Shown here: positions 25,223-33,410 of the stretch, in pieces | Layout of the letters: every line of letters begins with the position of its first letter | Numbering within the stretch: the first letter of the stretch is position 1 | NCBI RefSeq assembly: GCF_014698995.1 | Contig: NZ_JACWZZ010000001.1 | Coordinates: forward strand, 496,001-560,000 | Source of the DNA: Hymenobacter duratus | GTDB lineage: Bacteria; Bacteroidota; Bacteroidia; Cytophagales; Hymenobacteraceae | Length of the DNA stretch: 64,000 nt | Direction: 5' to 3' | The notes under the pieces: generated by a model | The model's input: the letters and a program-made list of their open reading frames with translations, nothing else | What the model was told of the DNA's origin: nothing | Databases searched by the model: none | Made by a program: the position numbers and the translations under genes

Positions 25223-25957
25223 TTATAGGGTTGCCAGACGCCCACCATCAGCTATCAGGGTGGTGCCATTGATGAAGCTGGCTTCAGGAGAGGCCAGAAA
25301 GCAGATAGCGGCCGACAGCTCCTCGGGCGTGCCTACCTGACCGGTAATCTTTTCTTTGCCGCTCTTCACGTTCGGGTTACTCCAAAGCATAGGCGTGTCC
25401 ACGGCACCGGGCGCCACGGCATTGATGCGGGCATGCGTATGCGGTATTTCCTGACTCACACCCCGCACAAAGGCCTCAATGGCGCCCTTGCTAGTGGCGT
25501 ATGGAATGACGTTGGGGGTGGTTTGGTGGGCATGCACTGAGCTGACGGCCACAATACTGCCATGCTTCATATGCGGCAGGCAAAGCTGCGTGAGCCGGAA
25601 CAGACTCCGCAGATTCACCTGCAAAAGCGTATCCCAGCTCTTGGGCTTGAGCGTAAGGATGGGGTCGAACGTCATCATACCGGCGTTGCTGACCAGTACA
25701 TCTATCTTATGCCAGGCGGCCAGCGTTTTGCTTACGGCTGCCACCAGCTGCGCGTCGCGGCCCACATCCGTGCGGATAAACATAGCCGTTCCTCCTGCCG
25801 CTTTTATCTCGCGCACTACGTCGCGGCCTTCTTGCGCGTCGCGGCCTAATATGGCCACCAAGCCTCCTTCCTGAGCCATCTGTACTGCCACTGCCCGCCC
25901 AATGCCGGAAGTAGCACCCGTAATAAAACACACTTTATCCTGAAAACGCTGCTGCAT
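25223..25957 (-). CDS. Short-chain dehydrogenase/reductase (SDR)
   Basis: The 244-residue protein is a classical SDR: cofactor motif TGATSGIG near residue 15, the NAG segment (LVSNAGMM), catalytic Ser in AVSSVHA, and YATSK with the catalytic Tyr and Lys, closing with FINGTTLIADGG. SDRs of this type oxidise or reduce alcohols and ketones with NAD(P)(H) in the cytoplasm. The gene is alone on its strand, so nothing nearby suggests a substrate. The residue after beta-2 (LGRDAQEGR) could favour NADP, a weak inference. Confidence 0.92.
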   Translation of the reverse strand: MQQRFQDKVCFITGATSGIGRAVAVQMAQEGGLVAILGRDAQEGRDVVREIKAAGGTAMFIRTDVGRDAQLVAAVSKTLAAWHKIDVLVSNAGMMTFDPILTLKPKSWDTLLQVNLRSLFRLTQLCLPHMKHGSIVAVSSVHAHQTTPNVIPYATSKGAIEAFVRGVSQEIPHTHARINAVAPGAVDTPMLWSNPNVKSGKEKITGQVGTPEELSAAICFLASPEASFINGTTLIADGGRLATL

Positions 25958-26239
25958 GCTACTGTTCTGAACCGAGTTACTGCCGCGCTTGCCGGCGGCC
26001 TACGCACAAACGCCGGGGCGGGGCATAAGTTTTTCGGCAGTGCCCGTCCAGGCTGCGGAAAACAGGGCCAGGGGCTAGCTGGCGGAATAAGTGAGCTGCT
26101 GCTGGCACTGAAAATGAGCAGAAAGCCAAAAACCAATACGCCTGATCTGCAACCCCAAAGGCAAATTTTTCGAATAGAGGGCAGGAGCGGCCGGAAGGCC
26201 GCTCCGTTACTTAGTTGTACTCCTTACTCTTTCATTATC

Positions 26240-26812
26240 ATGGACAACAAGCAAAACCAGTCGAATTCCGGCACGTCTTCTTCCTCGTCTTCCAGCGCCG
26301 CCAATAAGCCCGCTGCGCAGTCTGCTACTCCATCTGCCAGCGGTTCGGCTACTCCTTCAGCAAACACTTCTGGTAGTGCCTCTTCTGGCCGCCAGAATCA
26401 GCAGCCTTCTTCCGCTTCCAGCAACAATACAGCTTCGCGCCAGCCACAGGCGGAAAGCACTACACCTGCTACCCAGAACGAGCAGAATCAGGACAGCCAG
26501 CGCAAGTCCTGGCTCGACCAGGAGCAGTGGGCCAAGAGTGTAGACCAACTGCCTCAGTCGCTCAAGGACTTCGGCAACAAGGCCTTGGAGCAGGTAAATA
26601 GCCTCTCGACTACCCAAAAGGTAGTGGGTGGTGCTTTACTGGTAAGCGGTCTGAGCTGGCTGGCGCTGCGTGGCAAAAGCGGAAAAACGTCGGTAGCCAG
26701 CGACTCGCGCTACACGCCCAAGGGTGAATCGAAGTGGAAGTCCAGCAGCGAGTCGGTGTACCGTGGCACGACGTCGTCGTTGCACAACAGCGACGACGAC
26801 AGCAGCTTCTAG
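26240..26812 (+). CDS. Ser/Ala/Gln-rich low-complexity protein with a hydrophobic helix
   Basis: The 190-residue protein is not recognised. I start it at the ATG at 26240; the 42 residues upstream read as untranslated sequence. Residues 1-85 are almost entirely Ser, Ala, Asn, Gln, Thr and Pro, and so disordered. Residues 88-125 form an amphipathic segment (LDQEQWAKSVDQLPQSLKDFGNK), 126-145 a hydrophobic helix (VVGGALLVSGLSWLALR) and 146-190 a Ser/Lys/Asp-rich tail ending DDDSSF. This could be a small membrane-associated stress protein. A 9-base GC stem-loop with a GGAA loop lies in the leader (26184-26205). Terminator follows. Confidence 0.65.
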   Translation: MDNKQNQSNSGTSSSSSSSAANKPAAQSATPSASGSATPSANTSGSASSGRQNQQPSSASSNNTASRQPQAESTTPATQNEQNQDSQRKSWLDQEQWAKSVDQLPQSLKDFGNKALEQVNSLSTTQKVVGGALLVSGLSWLALRGKSGKTSVASDSRYTPKGESKWKSSSESVYRGTTSSLHNSDDDSSF

Positions 26813-26866
26813 GCACTTCACCCGCGCTAAGCTTTGCATATGCAACGGCCTAGCTGAGTATTAATC

Positions 26867-26901
26867 AAAACGCCGCCAGCAGGAGATGCTGGCGGCGTTT
26901 T
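26867..26901. terminator. Bidirectional terminator
   Basis: A 15-base perfect stem (26867-26881 / 26887-26901), 5-base loop, A4 left and T5 right flanks, between convergent genes. Confidence 0.9.
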
Positions 26902-26923
26902 TGGTTAAGGGGGATGCGGATGC

Positions 26924-27352
26924 TTACTGTTCCGGGTCGTCGCGAAGCATGTAAGTGCGCATAATCCCCAGCAGCAGAGAGTCGGCGGCGCTCAGGCCCG
27001 ATGGGGCAACATTGGCGGTTTCCGGCGCCTGGTAGCCCAGCAGGTGGTTGAACTGCTCACCATCCAGCACCCGGAACGCCATCGACCAATCGGGGAAGCT
27101 GCGGCTCTCTACCGATTTGTCGGCCAGCTTGATGATGCCTGTATGGCGTGGGTCCTGGGCAATCTGGTTATATACGGCGTGCACGGCAGCTGGCGGGCCC
27201 TCCAGCAACTGCATGAACTGACCGGCGTGATATAACAGAATGCCCGTCAGTCCCTGCTGCTCGTTGTTGGCTCTGGCCTGGCTGAGCAAGGTGTGTAGTT
27301 GCTCCTCAGAGAAAGGTACTACGGATGTACTGCTATATATAAGGTGGTGCAT
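26924..27352 (-). CDS. BLUF-domain blue-light sensor
   Basis: The 142-residue protein is a stand-alone BLUF domain that binds FAD and senses blue light. The start at 27352 (MHHLIYSSTS) matches family N-termini; the longer frame adds 15 unrelated residues. All key positions match AppA with a constant offset of 15: Tyr6 (Y21), Asn30 (N45), Gln48 (Q63), Trp89 (W104) and Met91 (M106). No output domain is attached; the last 40 residues are a short helical extension, so signalling must go through a partner. Its start overlaps the end of the upstream lipoprotein gene by 20 bases, so the two are translationally coupled. Confidence 0.93.
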   Translation of the reverse strand: MHHLIYSSTSVVPFSEEQLHTLLSQARANNEQQGLTGILLYHAGQFMQLLEGPPAAVHAVYNQIAQDPRHTGIIKLADKSVESRSFPDWSMAFRVLDGEQFNHLLGYQAPETANVAPSGLSAADSLLLGIMRTYMLRDDPEQ

Positions 27353-27785
27353 AAGTGAAGACAGGTTCCGGAAGCTGAACCATGATTTTGCCAACACTCG
27401 CCCGGCGCAAGTTAGTTTCGTTGTGCCCGTTCAAGACATACTTTACGGCCAAGGGGCTCACTGTACCAGTGCTCTTATCTACCTCGAAGGCGGCGCGGTT
27501 GGGCATGCGGCCGGCCCAGTCGGTGCGCAGCACGAGCACCTGCCAGTGGTCGTCTACTTCCAGCACGCTGGCCGAATCGAGGACGTAAAGTGCAGCGTTG
27601 GGCTGGCCCTGCAGGTATCGGCCCACTGCAGCGCGGGCAGCAGTGGCAGTGGGCGCCCCGGTTGCGCTGGTCTGTTCTTGGGCCTGCTGTTCAGAAGGCG
27701 CTTGCGGACTTTCAGCAGAAGGAGTCTGCTGACAACTGCCCAGCATTGCCAGGCCAAGTAATGACAGAAGGAAAGAGAGTTTCAT
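27333..27785 (-). CDS. Putative lipoprotein translationally coupled to the BLUF sensor
   Basis: The 150-residue protein is not recognised. From the ATG at 27785 it has a lipoprotein signal, MKLSFLLSLLGLAMLGSC, with the lipobox Cys at 18, then a Gln/Ser/Ala/Pro linker (about 19-50) and a compact domain (about 52-150) with the segments ALYVLDSASVLEVDDHWQV and AFEVDKSTGTVSPL. That pattern, a small beta domain ending in a mixed strand, is seen in PepSY-like or NTF2-like lipoproteins, but the assignment is a guess. The stop lies 20 bases inside the BLUF gene. Being secreted, it is unlikely to contact the cytoplasmic photoreceptor directly. Confidence 0.7.
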   Translation of the reverse strand: MKLSFLLSLLGLAMLGSCQQTPSAESPQAPSEQQAQEQTSATGAPTATAARAAVGRYLQGQPNAALYVLDSASVLEVDDHWQVLVLRTDWAGRMPNRAAFEVDKSTGTVSPLAVKYVLNGHNETNLRRASVGKIMVQLPEPVFTYAPPYI

Positions 27786-27908
27786 ATGCTGTATACCGAA
27801 GGAAGGACAACTGCGGTGACGCGTACACTGGCTGGCCACGCCAAGCACCCCGAACGTGCCGCTCTGATTCCGGTTTGCGAGCTAAGGAAGGAGAGCCCTA
27901 AACGCGAA

Positions 27909-27943
27909 AAAGCCTTTGCAAATACAGGATTTGCAAAGGCTTT
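27909..27943. terminator. Terminator of the tRNA-Thr gene
   Basis: A 15-base perfect stem (27909-27923 / 27929-27943) with a 5-base loop and, on the minus strand, a T-run after it, 12 bases past the tRNA 3' end. Confidence 0.85.
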
Positions 27944-27954
27944 CATACCCACTG

Positions 27955-28027
27955 AGCCTGTTATTGGACTCGAACCAACGACCTGCTCATTACGAATGAG
28001 CTGCTCTACCAGCTGAGCTAAACAGGC
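27955..28027 (-). tRNA. tRNA-Thr, anticodon CGU
   Basis: The 73-base gene folds into a full cloverleaf on the minus strand: acceptor GCCTGTT/AACAGGC (7 perfect pairs), D-arm GCTC AGCTGGTA GAGC, anticodon stem GCTCA/TGAGC with loop TTCGTAA (anticodon CGT, reads ACG), a 5-base variable loop and T-arm with TTCGAGT. The discriminator base is T. CCA is not encoded. It lies alone, with its own promoter at 28059-28090. Confidence 0.97.
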
Positions 28028-28058
28028 ATTTCCGAGGCGGCGTATCCGTCAGGGGCAG

Positions 28059-28090
28059 CAAAGATAGAAACCCTGCGGAAAACCACACAA
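28059..28090 (-). promoter_or_regulatory. Promoter of tRNA-Thr
   Basis: On the minus strand TTG (28088-28090), 21 bases, then an exact TATCTTTG (28059-28066). Transcription should begin about 25 bases before the mature tRNA 5' end. Confidence 0.65.
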
Positions 28091-28297
28091 GCGTTGGCCG
28101 CATTTTTTCATGGTAGCCCAGCATGCAGCCGCGTGGCTGCTGGGTACCGGTCAGTACTGGCAGGCTATAGGCTGCCACAGCTGCTGGCCAGCGGCTGGGA
28201 AAAAGGCGGGCGGAAGCAGCTATAGTAGCAGATGCAAAGTGTGGTGGCGCCTAAGGATTCCGCAGACCCGGCCGGGCTTGCTACCTTTACCGCTTCT

Positions 28298-29044
28298 ATG
28301 AAAGCACTCCGTAAACTTCTGGTCCGCGCGCTCGGCTTCGAGCGGTACATCCGTTTCGTGAGCCGCGTGTACTTGCGGCTGGTGGGCGCGGGCTGGGGCC
28401 GTACGAAATACCCGGAACTGTTTTTCCTGGAGAAGATTATCCGGCCGGGCTTTGTGTGTCTCGATATCGGGGCCAATCTGGGCTACTACTCGGTGGCGCT
28501 TTCGCGGCTGGTAGGGCCGGAAGGGCAGGTGCTGGCCGTGGAGCCGATTCCGGATTTCCAGGCCATTTGGCAGGACAACGTGAAGCTCAGCGGCTACCGC
28601 AACCTTACGCTACTGCCCTATGCGCTGGGTGGCCAGAACACTACCGTGCAGATGGGTACACCCGAGCGCAACGGCCTGCTGCACCACGGCATGACCAAAG
28701 TAGCAGCCAGCAACCCCGATGAGCACTACGCCCGCACTTACGACGTGCCCATGCGCGTGCCTGATGACCTGCTGGCCCACCTGCCGCGCCTCGACTTCGT
28801 GAAGTGCGACGTGGAAGGCTTCGAGCATGAGGTGTTCCGGCACATGCAGGCCACGCTGCGCCGTTTCCGGCCGCTCATCCAAACGGAGTTGAATGGCCTG
28901 GAAAACCGCCGCGCCGTGGTAGCGGTGCTCGATAAGCTGGGCTACAAACCATTCGTGCTATCGGAGCGTTCTGAACTCGTGCCGTGCTCGGAAGCCCAGC
29001 TGAACAGCGCAGTTACGGCTGATTTTTACTTTCAACCTGTTTAA
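28298..29044 (+). CDS. FkbM-family SAM-dependent methyltransferase
   Basis: The 248-residue protein (from ATG 28298) has the FkbM core: SAM-binding CLDIGANLGYYS, an acidic loop VLAVEPIPDF, LTLLPYALGG and DFVKCDVEGFEHEVF, followed by RPLIQTELNG. Members O-methylate sugars, polyketides or lipids; the substrate here is unknown. An in-frame ATG at 28232 would add 22 residues of poor conservation; I prefer 28298 because TACCTTTA, a near match to the -7 element, lies just before it (28281-28288). The small DUF4834 membrane gene follows after 14 bases and is probably co-transcribed. Confidence 0.88.
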   Translation: MKALRKLLVRALGFERYIRFVSRVYLRLVGAGWGRTKYPELFFLEKIIRPGFVCLDIGANLGYYSVALSRLVGPEGQVLAVEPIPDFQAIWQDNVKLSGYRNLTLLPYALGGQNTTVQMGTPERNGLLHHGMTKVAASNPDEHYARTYDVPMRVPDDLLAHLPRLDFVKCDVEGFEHEVFRHMQATLRRFRPLIQTELNGLENRRAVVAVLDKLGYKPFVLSERSELVPCSEAQLNSAVTADFYFQPV

Positions 29045-29058
29045 GCCCCGGCTGATCC

Positions 29059-29343
29059 ATGCTGATTAAATTCCTGCTCATTTTCTTCCTGCTGGCGCTG
29101 GTATTGCGCTTTGTGCTGCCCGTGCTGATGCGCTACCTGGTGGTTGGATTTCTGCAAAAGCAGGCCCGCCGGCACGCGCAACAGTTCGGTGGTGCCCCGT
29201 TTGAAGCTGCTCCCAACGCGTCGGAGCAAACCCGCACCGCCAGCGGCGACGTACATGTAGACTACGTGCCGCCCCGCCCGAAACCTGCGCAGCCCAAGGA
29301 GTTCAAAGGCGGCGAGTACGTGGACTTCGAGGAAGTGAAATAG
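29059..29343 (+). CDS. DUF4834 family small membrane protein
   Basis: The 94-residue protein has an N-terminal hydrophobic helix (MLIKFLLIFFLLALVLRFVLP), a basic segment (KQARRHAQQ), a flexible middle and the C-terminal signature KGGEYVDFEEVK, in which the GxYVDFEEV ending is the DUF4834 hallmark. The family is restricted to Bacteroidota and uncharacterised. It follows the FkbM gene after 14 bases, so the two may share a transcript, and ends 16 bases before a terminator. Confidence 0.8.
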   Translation: MLIKFLLIFFLLALVLRFVLPVLMRYLVVGFLQKQARRHAQQFGGAPFEAAPNASEQTRTASGDVHVDYVPPRPKPAQPKEFKGGEYVDFEEVK

Positions 29344-29358
29344 GTCGGTCTGCTGTCA

Positions 29359-29399
29359 TAGAAAAGGCCCTTTGCCAATGCGGTAGAGGGCCTTTTCTA
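29359..29399. terminator. Terminator downstream of the FkbM/DUF4834 pair
   Basis: A 13-base perfect stem (29359-29371 / 29387-29399) with a 15-base loop and A4/T4 flanks. Confidence 0.8.
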
Positions 29400-29403
29400 C
29401 AGC

Positions 29404-29640
29404 AGCAGCGCGGGAGCACCCGCAGCATCGCGCCGTTTTGTCGCGAAGTCGCGGCTGGGAGGGGCGCGGTTGCGACTCCCAGCCGCGACTTCGCGCTTTG
29501 GAGCCGCAGTGTTGCGGTAAAACGGCGCGACTTCGCGGCTGGAAGCCGCGGTATTGCGACTCCCAGCCGTAAAGTCGCGCCCTGGAGTCGCAATACTGCG
29601 GTAAAGCTGCGCAACCTCGCGGCTGGGAGGCGCGGAGCCC
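29404..29640. repeat. GC-rich mosaic of nested inverted and direct repeats
   Basis: The region between two convergent genes is built of variants of one GC-rich word. A perfect 19-base inverted pair (29443-29461 / 29476-29494) sits inside a longer one whose outer ends are GCGCCGTTTT (29430-29439) and AAAACGGCGC (29519-29528). Further copies of the TCGCGGCTGG/CCAGCCG word recur up to about 29630. On the minus strand the frame stays open for about 100 codons of repeating RLPAAKSRR-like residues, which I take as a by-product of the repeat. Confidence 0.85.
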
Positions 29641-29649
29641 GAACGGTTC

Positions 29650-32283
29650 TTAAAACCCGATGCCTACCCGCACGCCCGTGCCTACGCGCTGCCCCGACTG
29701 CAGGCCGGTATAGAAGTCCACACGCATCACCTTGAACACGTGCTCAAGGCCCACGCCCAGCTCCACGTAGTGGCCAACCTGCGCGGTAGTAAGGTAGTTG
29801 AGCGAGGCCACTTCCTGCCACTTCAGCTGCCGCAGCAGCGGGATTTTATTTAGGAAGAAGCCGTTGAAATGGTGGTTGTAGTGCGCCTCCAGAAACTGGC
29901 GGCGCGTGCTGAAGCGGTAGTAGTCGAGGAGCTGAAACTGGCTGAAATCGGCGGCCAGGTAGGTGCGGTTGCCTGAGAAGTGGCGGAAGTCCATAAACGA
30001 CAGCTTGGGCGTGCCCACAAAGCCGCCGGCCGCTACCTTGTAGCTACTCGTGCCCAGCAGCCCCAGCCCGATGTTCTGCCGGATACCAACTTCCAGCAGC
30101 GTGTAGCGCACATCGGAGCCCAGCACGCCGCCCACGCCCTGCCGCCAGATGCCCACAAACGTCGGCGACTTCGAGCCCAGATTAATCTTGCCGTCGGGCC
30201 GCGTGATGTAGCGCTGGCCGGGCCGGAACGAGGCCGCCAGCTCCCAGGTCAGGGCCTGGTTGCGGCCGAAACCGGTGCCGCCGGGCAGCTCTTCGTTGCG
30301 CGGGTCGTTGGGCGTGAAGGCTACGCCGGGCTTGTCGCGCCACAAGTCAATGGTGGTGTTTTCCAGCTCGCGCCGGTCGTAGTAGCTCAGCGTGACCTGC
30401 AGCGTCAGGCCATTCAGCACCTCGGCCTGGTAGCCCAGCTGGCCCCCGTCGCGGCGGTAGGTTTTGGCGTAGTTGCGGTTTTCGAGCAGCGTGTAATACG
30501 TGTTGATGAAGGGCGTCAGCTGCGTGTTAGGGTCGAAGTTGTCGATGGTGCGCCCCACACGGGCCGTGAGCCGCGACACGCGCACCGGATGCAGCTGCCA
30601 GGTACCCGCAAGGCTAGGACTAACCAGCTTATTGCTGAATCCGTAGCGCACGGCCGGCGTGATGGAGTAGGAACGTCGGTCGTCGGTGCGCTGCGTGAAC
30701 GTGGCTTCGGGGTTGATAACGGTGCCTTCCACCGTGTTGTAGTTCAGGATGTTGAACACCGGCGCCACGTACCACGAGCGTTTGCGGAACGTATTGGAAT
30801 AGGTGTAGCCGGTCAGCAGAAACTTGCTTACTTCCAGCTCGTTGCGCACCCGATCCAGTGAGTCCTGGTAGGGCCGTGAGTTGCGCACTACCTCAGTGCT
30901 GTCTTTTACCTGGTAGTCTTTCTGCTCCTCCTCGGTCAGCGGAATGGGCCGGATGGTGTCCCAGTAGCTGGAATCCCGCTCGTTCACGCCTTTTTCTACT
31001 AACATTATCTCGCCGCGCTTCAGCTGCCCGATGCTCAGGCCGGCCGTGTCGCGCTCCGCGGCTTTGCTCTGGCGGCGTACCTCCCGGTTCAGGCCGCTCA
31101 GCTTTGGCTTCTGCTTTCTGAGTTCGGCGGCCGTTTCGCGCGTCACGGGCGCTTCCGCGGGCTCTGTGGCCGTGGGAGTTGCTGGCAGGGCAGTTGGTGC
31201 CGGGCGGTTGGGGTAGGTGGGCTGCACCTTGTAGTTGCTGAGCACCGCCGTCAGGTAGCCGCTGCCTTTGAAGCCAAACGCCGTAAAGCCCACTGTAATC
31301 TTCTGCGACTGAATCACCCAGACGTGGGGCGCGCCGGGCGCGGGCGCAAACAGCTGCTCGATGCGGAAATTGTCGACGTAGTCGAGCTGGGCGTTTTTGT
31401 CGAGGTTGAGCGACACGGAGTGCAGCCGCCACGTCCCATCCACGATGTAGATGTGGCCCGAGGAAAACACCGGGTCGGTGCGGCGGCGCGGCGTGACTTT
31501 TATTTTGTGCACTAGCACGCCGCCCTGCTGGCTGCTGCCTTCCAGCTCGTACTTGTAGAACAGCATGGCCCCATCGGCAACCGGCGACACGAAACCGCGC
31601 TCTGAAAAGCCGCTTTTCAGCACGTTCTCGTAGAAGTTGAGGCCCGCCCCGCGCCCCGCCCGGTTGAAGCTGATGCCTTTGGTGTCGCCGCTCACGCGGG
31701 AGGAAATCATGCGCTCCTGCACCACGTTCGGCTGCCTGAAGCTCAGCTCTGAGACTGATTCTGACAGGTAGAAAATTCCCGGCTTGATGTCGGGCCCGAT
31801 TTTCACGAGGCCCAGAATCTTGCCCGGCACTTCCGCAAACCGTCCCAATGCTTTGATGTACGCCCGGGCTTTGAAGGCGGAGACTTCGCGCAGGTGGTAG
31901 CGCCGCCACTGCTGGGCCTGCTGAATGATGGCGTAGGCCGGGTCCCGGTCGGAGGCGCGCACCACTACTTCGCGCAGCTTGTAGCTTTCGGGCTCCAGCG
32001 TAATGTTGAGCGTAGTGGCCGTGTCGCCACCGGCTACGCGTACAGTTTCTATGCGCGGTTTGTAGCCCACATATTGATACACCAGCTCGTAGGAGCCGGC
32101 TGGCAGCCGCAGCTGGTAGTTGCCCTGCTCGTTGGTGGCGGTGCTGGTGGTCGTGGTGCGTACGGCCACGTTGGCAAAGGCCAGTCCGGCCCCCTGCGGG
32201 TCCGTGACGCGGCCCTTGATGATGCCGGCCTGCGCCGCAAGGGTGTTGATCAGAAAAAAGAGCAGGAGTAAATAGCGGTGCAT
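29650..32283 (-). CDS. DUF5686 outer-membrane protein with CarboxypepD_reg-like domain
   Basis: The 877-residue protein starts at the ATG at 32283 with a signal peptide (MHRYLLLLFFLINTLAAQA). Residues about 22-105 are a carboxypeptidase regulatory-like domain (IKGRVTDPQGAGLAFANV, YQLRLPAGSYELVYQYVGY), a beta-sandwich that also precedes many TonB-dependent receptors. The rest matches DUF5686, whose C-terminal half is Tyr/Arg-rich with alternating strands and ends in a barrel-type residue pattern (GVGLEHVFKVMRVDFYTG, final GIGF). It is therefore probably an outer-membrane barrel; no TonB box or plug was seen. Its function is unknown. The 30 residues upstream of the start are not signal-like. 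Confidence 0.85.
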   Translation of the reverse strand: MHRYLLLLFFLINTLAAQAGIIKGRVTDPQGAGLAFANVAVRTTTTSTATNEQGNYQLRLPAGSYELVYQYVGYKPRIETVRVAGGDTATTLNITLEPESYKLREVVVRASDRDPAYAIIQQAQQWRRYHLREVSAFKARAYIKALGRFAEVPGKILGLVKIGPDIKPGIFYLSESVSELSFRQPNVVQERMISSRVSGDTKGISFNRAGRGAGLNFYENVLKSGFSERGFVSPVADGAMLFYKYELEGSSQQGGVLVHKIKVTPRRRTDPVFSSGHIYIVDGTWRLHSVSLNLDKNAQLDYVDNFRIEQLFAPAPGAPHVWVIQSQKITVGFTAFGFKGSGYLTAVLSNYKVQPTYPNRPAPTALPATPTATEPAEAPVTRETAAELRKQKPKLSGLNREVRRQSKAAERDTAGLSIGQLKRGEIMLVEKGVNERDSSYWDTIRPIPLTEEEQKDYQVKDSTEVVRNSRPYQDSLDRVRNELEVSKFLLTGYTYSNTFRKRSWYVAPVFNILNYNTVEGTVINPEATFTQRTDDRRSYSITPAVRYGFSNKLVSPSLAGTWQLHPVRVSRLTARVGRTIDNFDPNTQLTPFINTYYTLLENRNYAKTYRRDGGQLGYQAEVLNGLTLQVTLSYYDRRELENTTIDLWRDKPGVAFTPNDPRNEELPGGTGFGRNQALTWELAASFRPGQRYITRPDGKINLGSKSPTFVGIWRQGVGGVLGSDVRYTLLEVGIRQNIGLGLLGTSSYKVAAGGFVGTPKLSFMDFRHFSGNRTYLAADFSQFQLLDYYRFSTRRQFLEAHYNHHFNGFFLNKIPLLRQLKWQEVASLNYLTTAQVGHYVELGVGLEHVFKVMRVDFYTGLQSGQRVGTGVRVGIGF

Positions 32284-32382
32284 CGGGCAGATAAAAACAG
32301 TTGGTGCCAAGATAGAGAGAATACCCAGCCGTAAGGTTGTCTGTGCCCGGTACGGACGGTGTTTTTCGACCAAACCGGTTTG

Positions 32383-33282
32383 TTACGCAGCCACTTCCTC
32401 CACTACCGGCGAAGCCGGCACCGGGCGGCGCGCCTGCCGGAACGTGTAGGCCGCGTTGAGCGCCACGCCCAGCAGCACCAGCGCCATGCCAGCGTAGGAG
32501 GGCAGCCCGAACGTTTCGCCGAAAAACGTGAAGCCCAACCCCAGCGCGTACAGAATGCCCAGGTAGTCGAGGCTGCTGATACTGGCCAGCGGCCCGGCCT
32601 GGTAGGCCTTGGTTTTGTACACCTGAGAAAGCTGCGTGAAAATGCCCGTCAGCAGCAGCACGCCCCAGTCCTGCCAGCCTACCGGCGTAGTCCAGTGCAT
32701 CAGACAGTACACCGCGCTGAACGGCACCACCACCAGCTGCGAAAACAGCACAATTACCATCGGATGCTCGCGCCCGCCCAGCTTGCGGATGGAGTTGTAG
32801 GAAAGCCCCGAAAACACGGCCGACGCCACGCCCATGGCCAGGTAGAGCGGCTCGATGCGCGTATCAACCCCCTTCACCAGCACCACGCCCCCAAACGAAA
32901 GCAGGAAAAATGCCCACTGCCAGGGCTGCACCTTTTCCTTCACGATGAAAATGCCCAGCACCGCCGTGAAAATGGGCGCTAGGTACTGAATGGTTACGGC
33001 CGAGGCCAGCGGCATGGTCTGGAGCGTGTAGAAATACAGCACCAGCGCCAGCGCCCCCGTTGTGCCGCGCGAAAGCAGATAAAAGCGGCTGCCTGGCTGG
33101 CCCCAGGGTTGCACCCGCGCCTGCCGCAGCGCCCCGTAGCTCAGAGCCAGCGAAAGCACCGAGCGGAAAAAGATGATTTCGAGGGGCGGCAGGTGCGGCA
33201 GCAGCTTCACGCACACGTTCAGCAGCGCGAAAAACAGCGTGCTGAGCAGCATGTAGCGGACGCCCGGCGTGAGCAGCGGCAT
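32383..33282 (-). CDS. EamA-family (DMT superfamily) transporter
   Basis: The 299-residue protein has about ten hydrophobic helices in two EamA repeats (VKLLPHLPPLEIIFFRSV; YLAPIFTAVLGIFIVKEKV in the first; TKAYQAGPLASISSLDYLG; FGLPSYAGMALVLLGVALN in the second). DMT exporters move amino acids, purines or other metabolites across the inner membrane; the substrate cannot be told. It is about 100 bases upstream of, and co-directional with, the DUF5686 gene, and divergent from recX. Confidence 0.88.
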   Translation of the reverse strand: MPLLTPGVRYMLLSTLFFALLNVCVKLLPHLPPLEIIFFRSVLSLALSYGALRQARVQPWGQPGSRFYLLSRGTTGALALVLYFYTLQTMPLASAVTIQYLAPIFTAVLGIFIVKEKVQPWQWAFFLLSFGGVVLVKGVDTRIEPLYLAMGVASAVFSGLSYNSIRKLGGREHPMVIVLFSQLVVVPFSAVYCLMHWTTPVGWQDWGVLLLTGIFTQLSQVYKTKAYQAGPLASISSLDYLGILYALGLGFTFFGETFGLPSYAGMALVLLGVALNAAYTFRQARRPVPASPVVEEVAA

Positions 33283-33410
33283 AGCGGAAACAGGTAATGC
33301 AGCTACAACCGCCCGCAGCCTCTCCGGTTTGCACCATCCGCTGCTGGCATCGGGCAGCTAATACCAGAAAAAAACGCACTTCTGCCCCGCAATCCGCGTT
33401 ATCTTGCTCT

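Noticed and set aside
26867..29399. Several strong hairpins considered as riboswitch candidates
   Set aside because: Each has the stem plus T-run geometry of an intrinsic terminator at a gene end, so no riboswitch is needed.
29303..29614. Minus-strand frame of repeating RLPAAKSRR-like residues
   Set aside because: Explained by the repeat mosaic at 29404-29640; it crosses a terminator and has no signal or family match.
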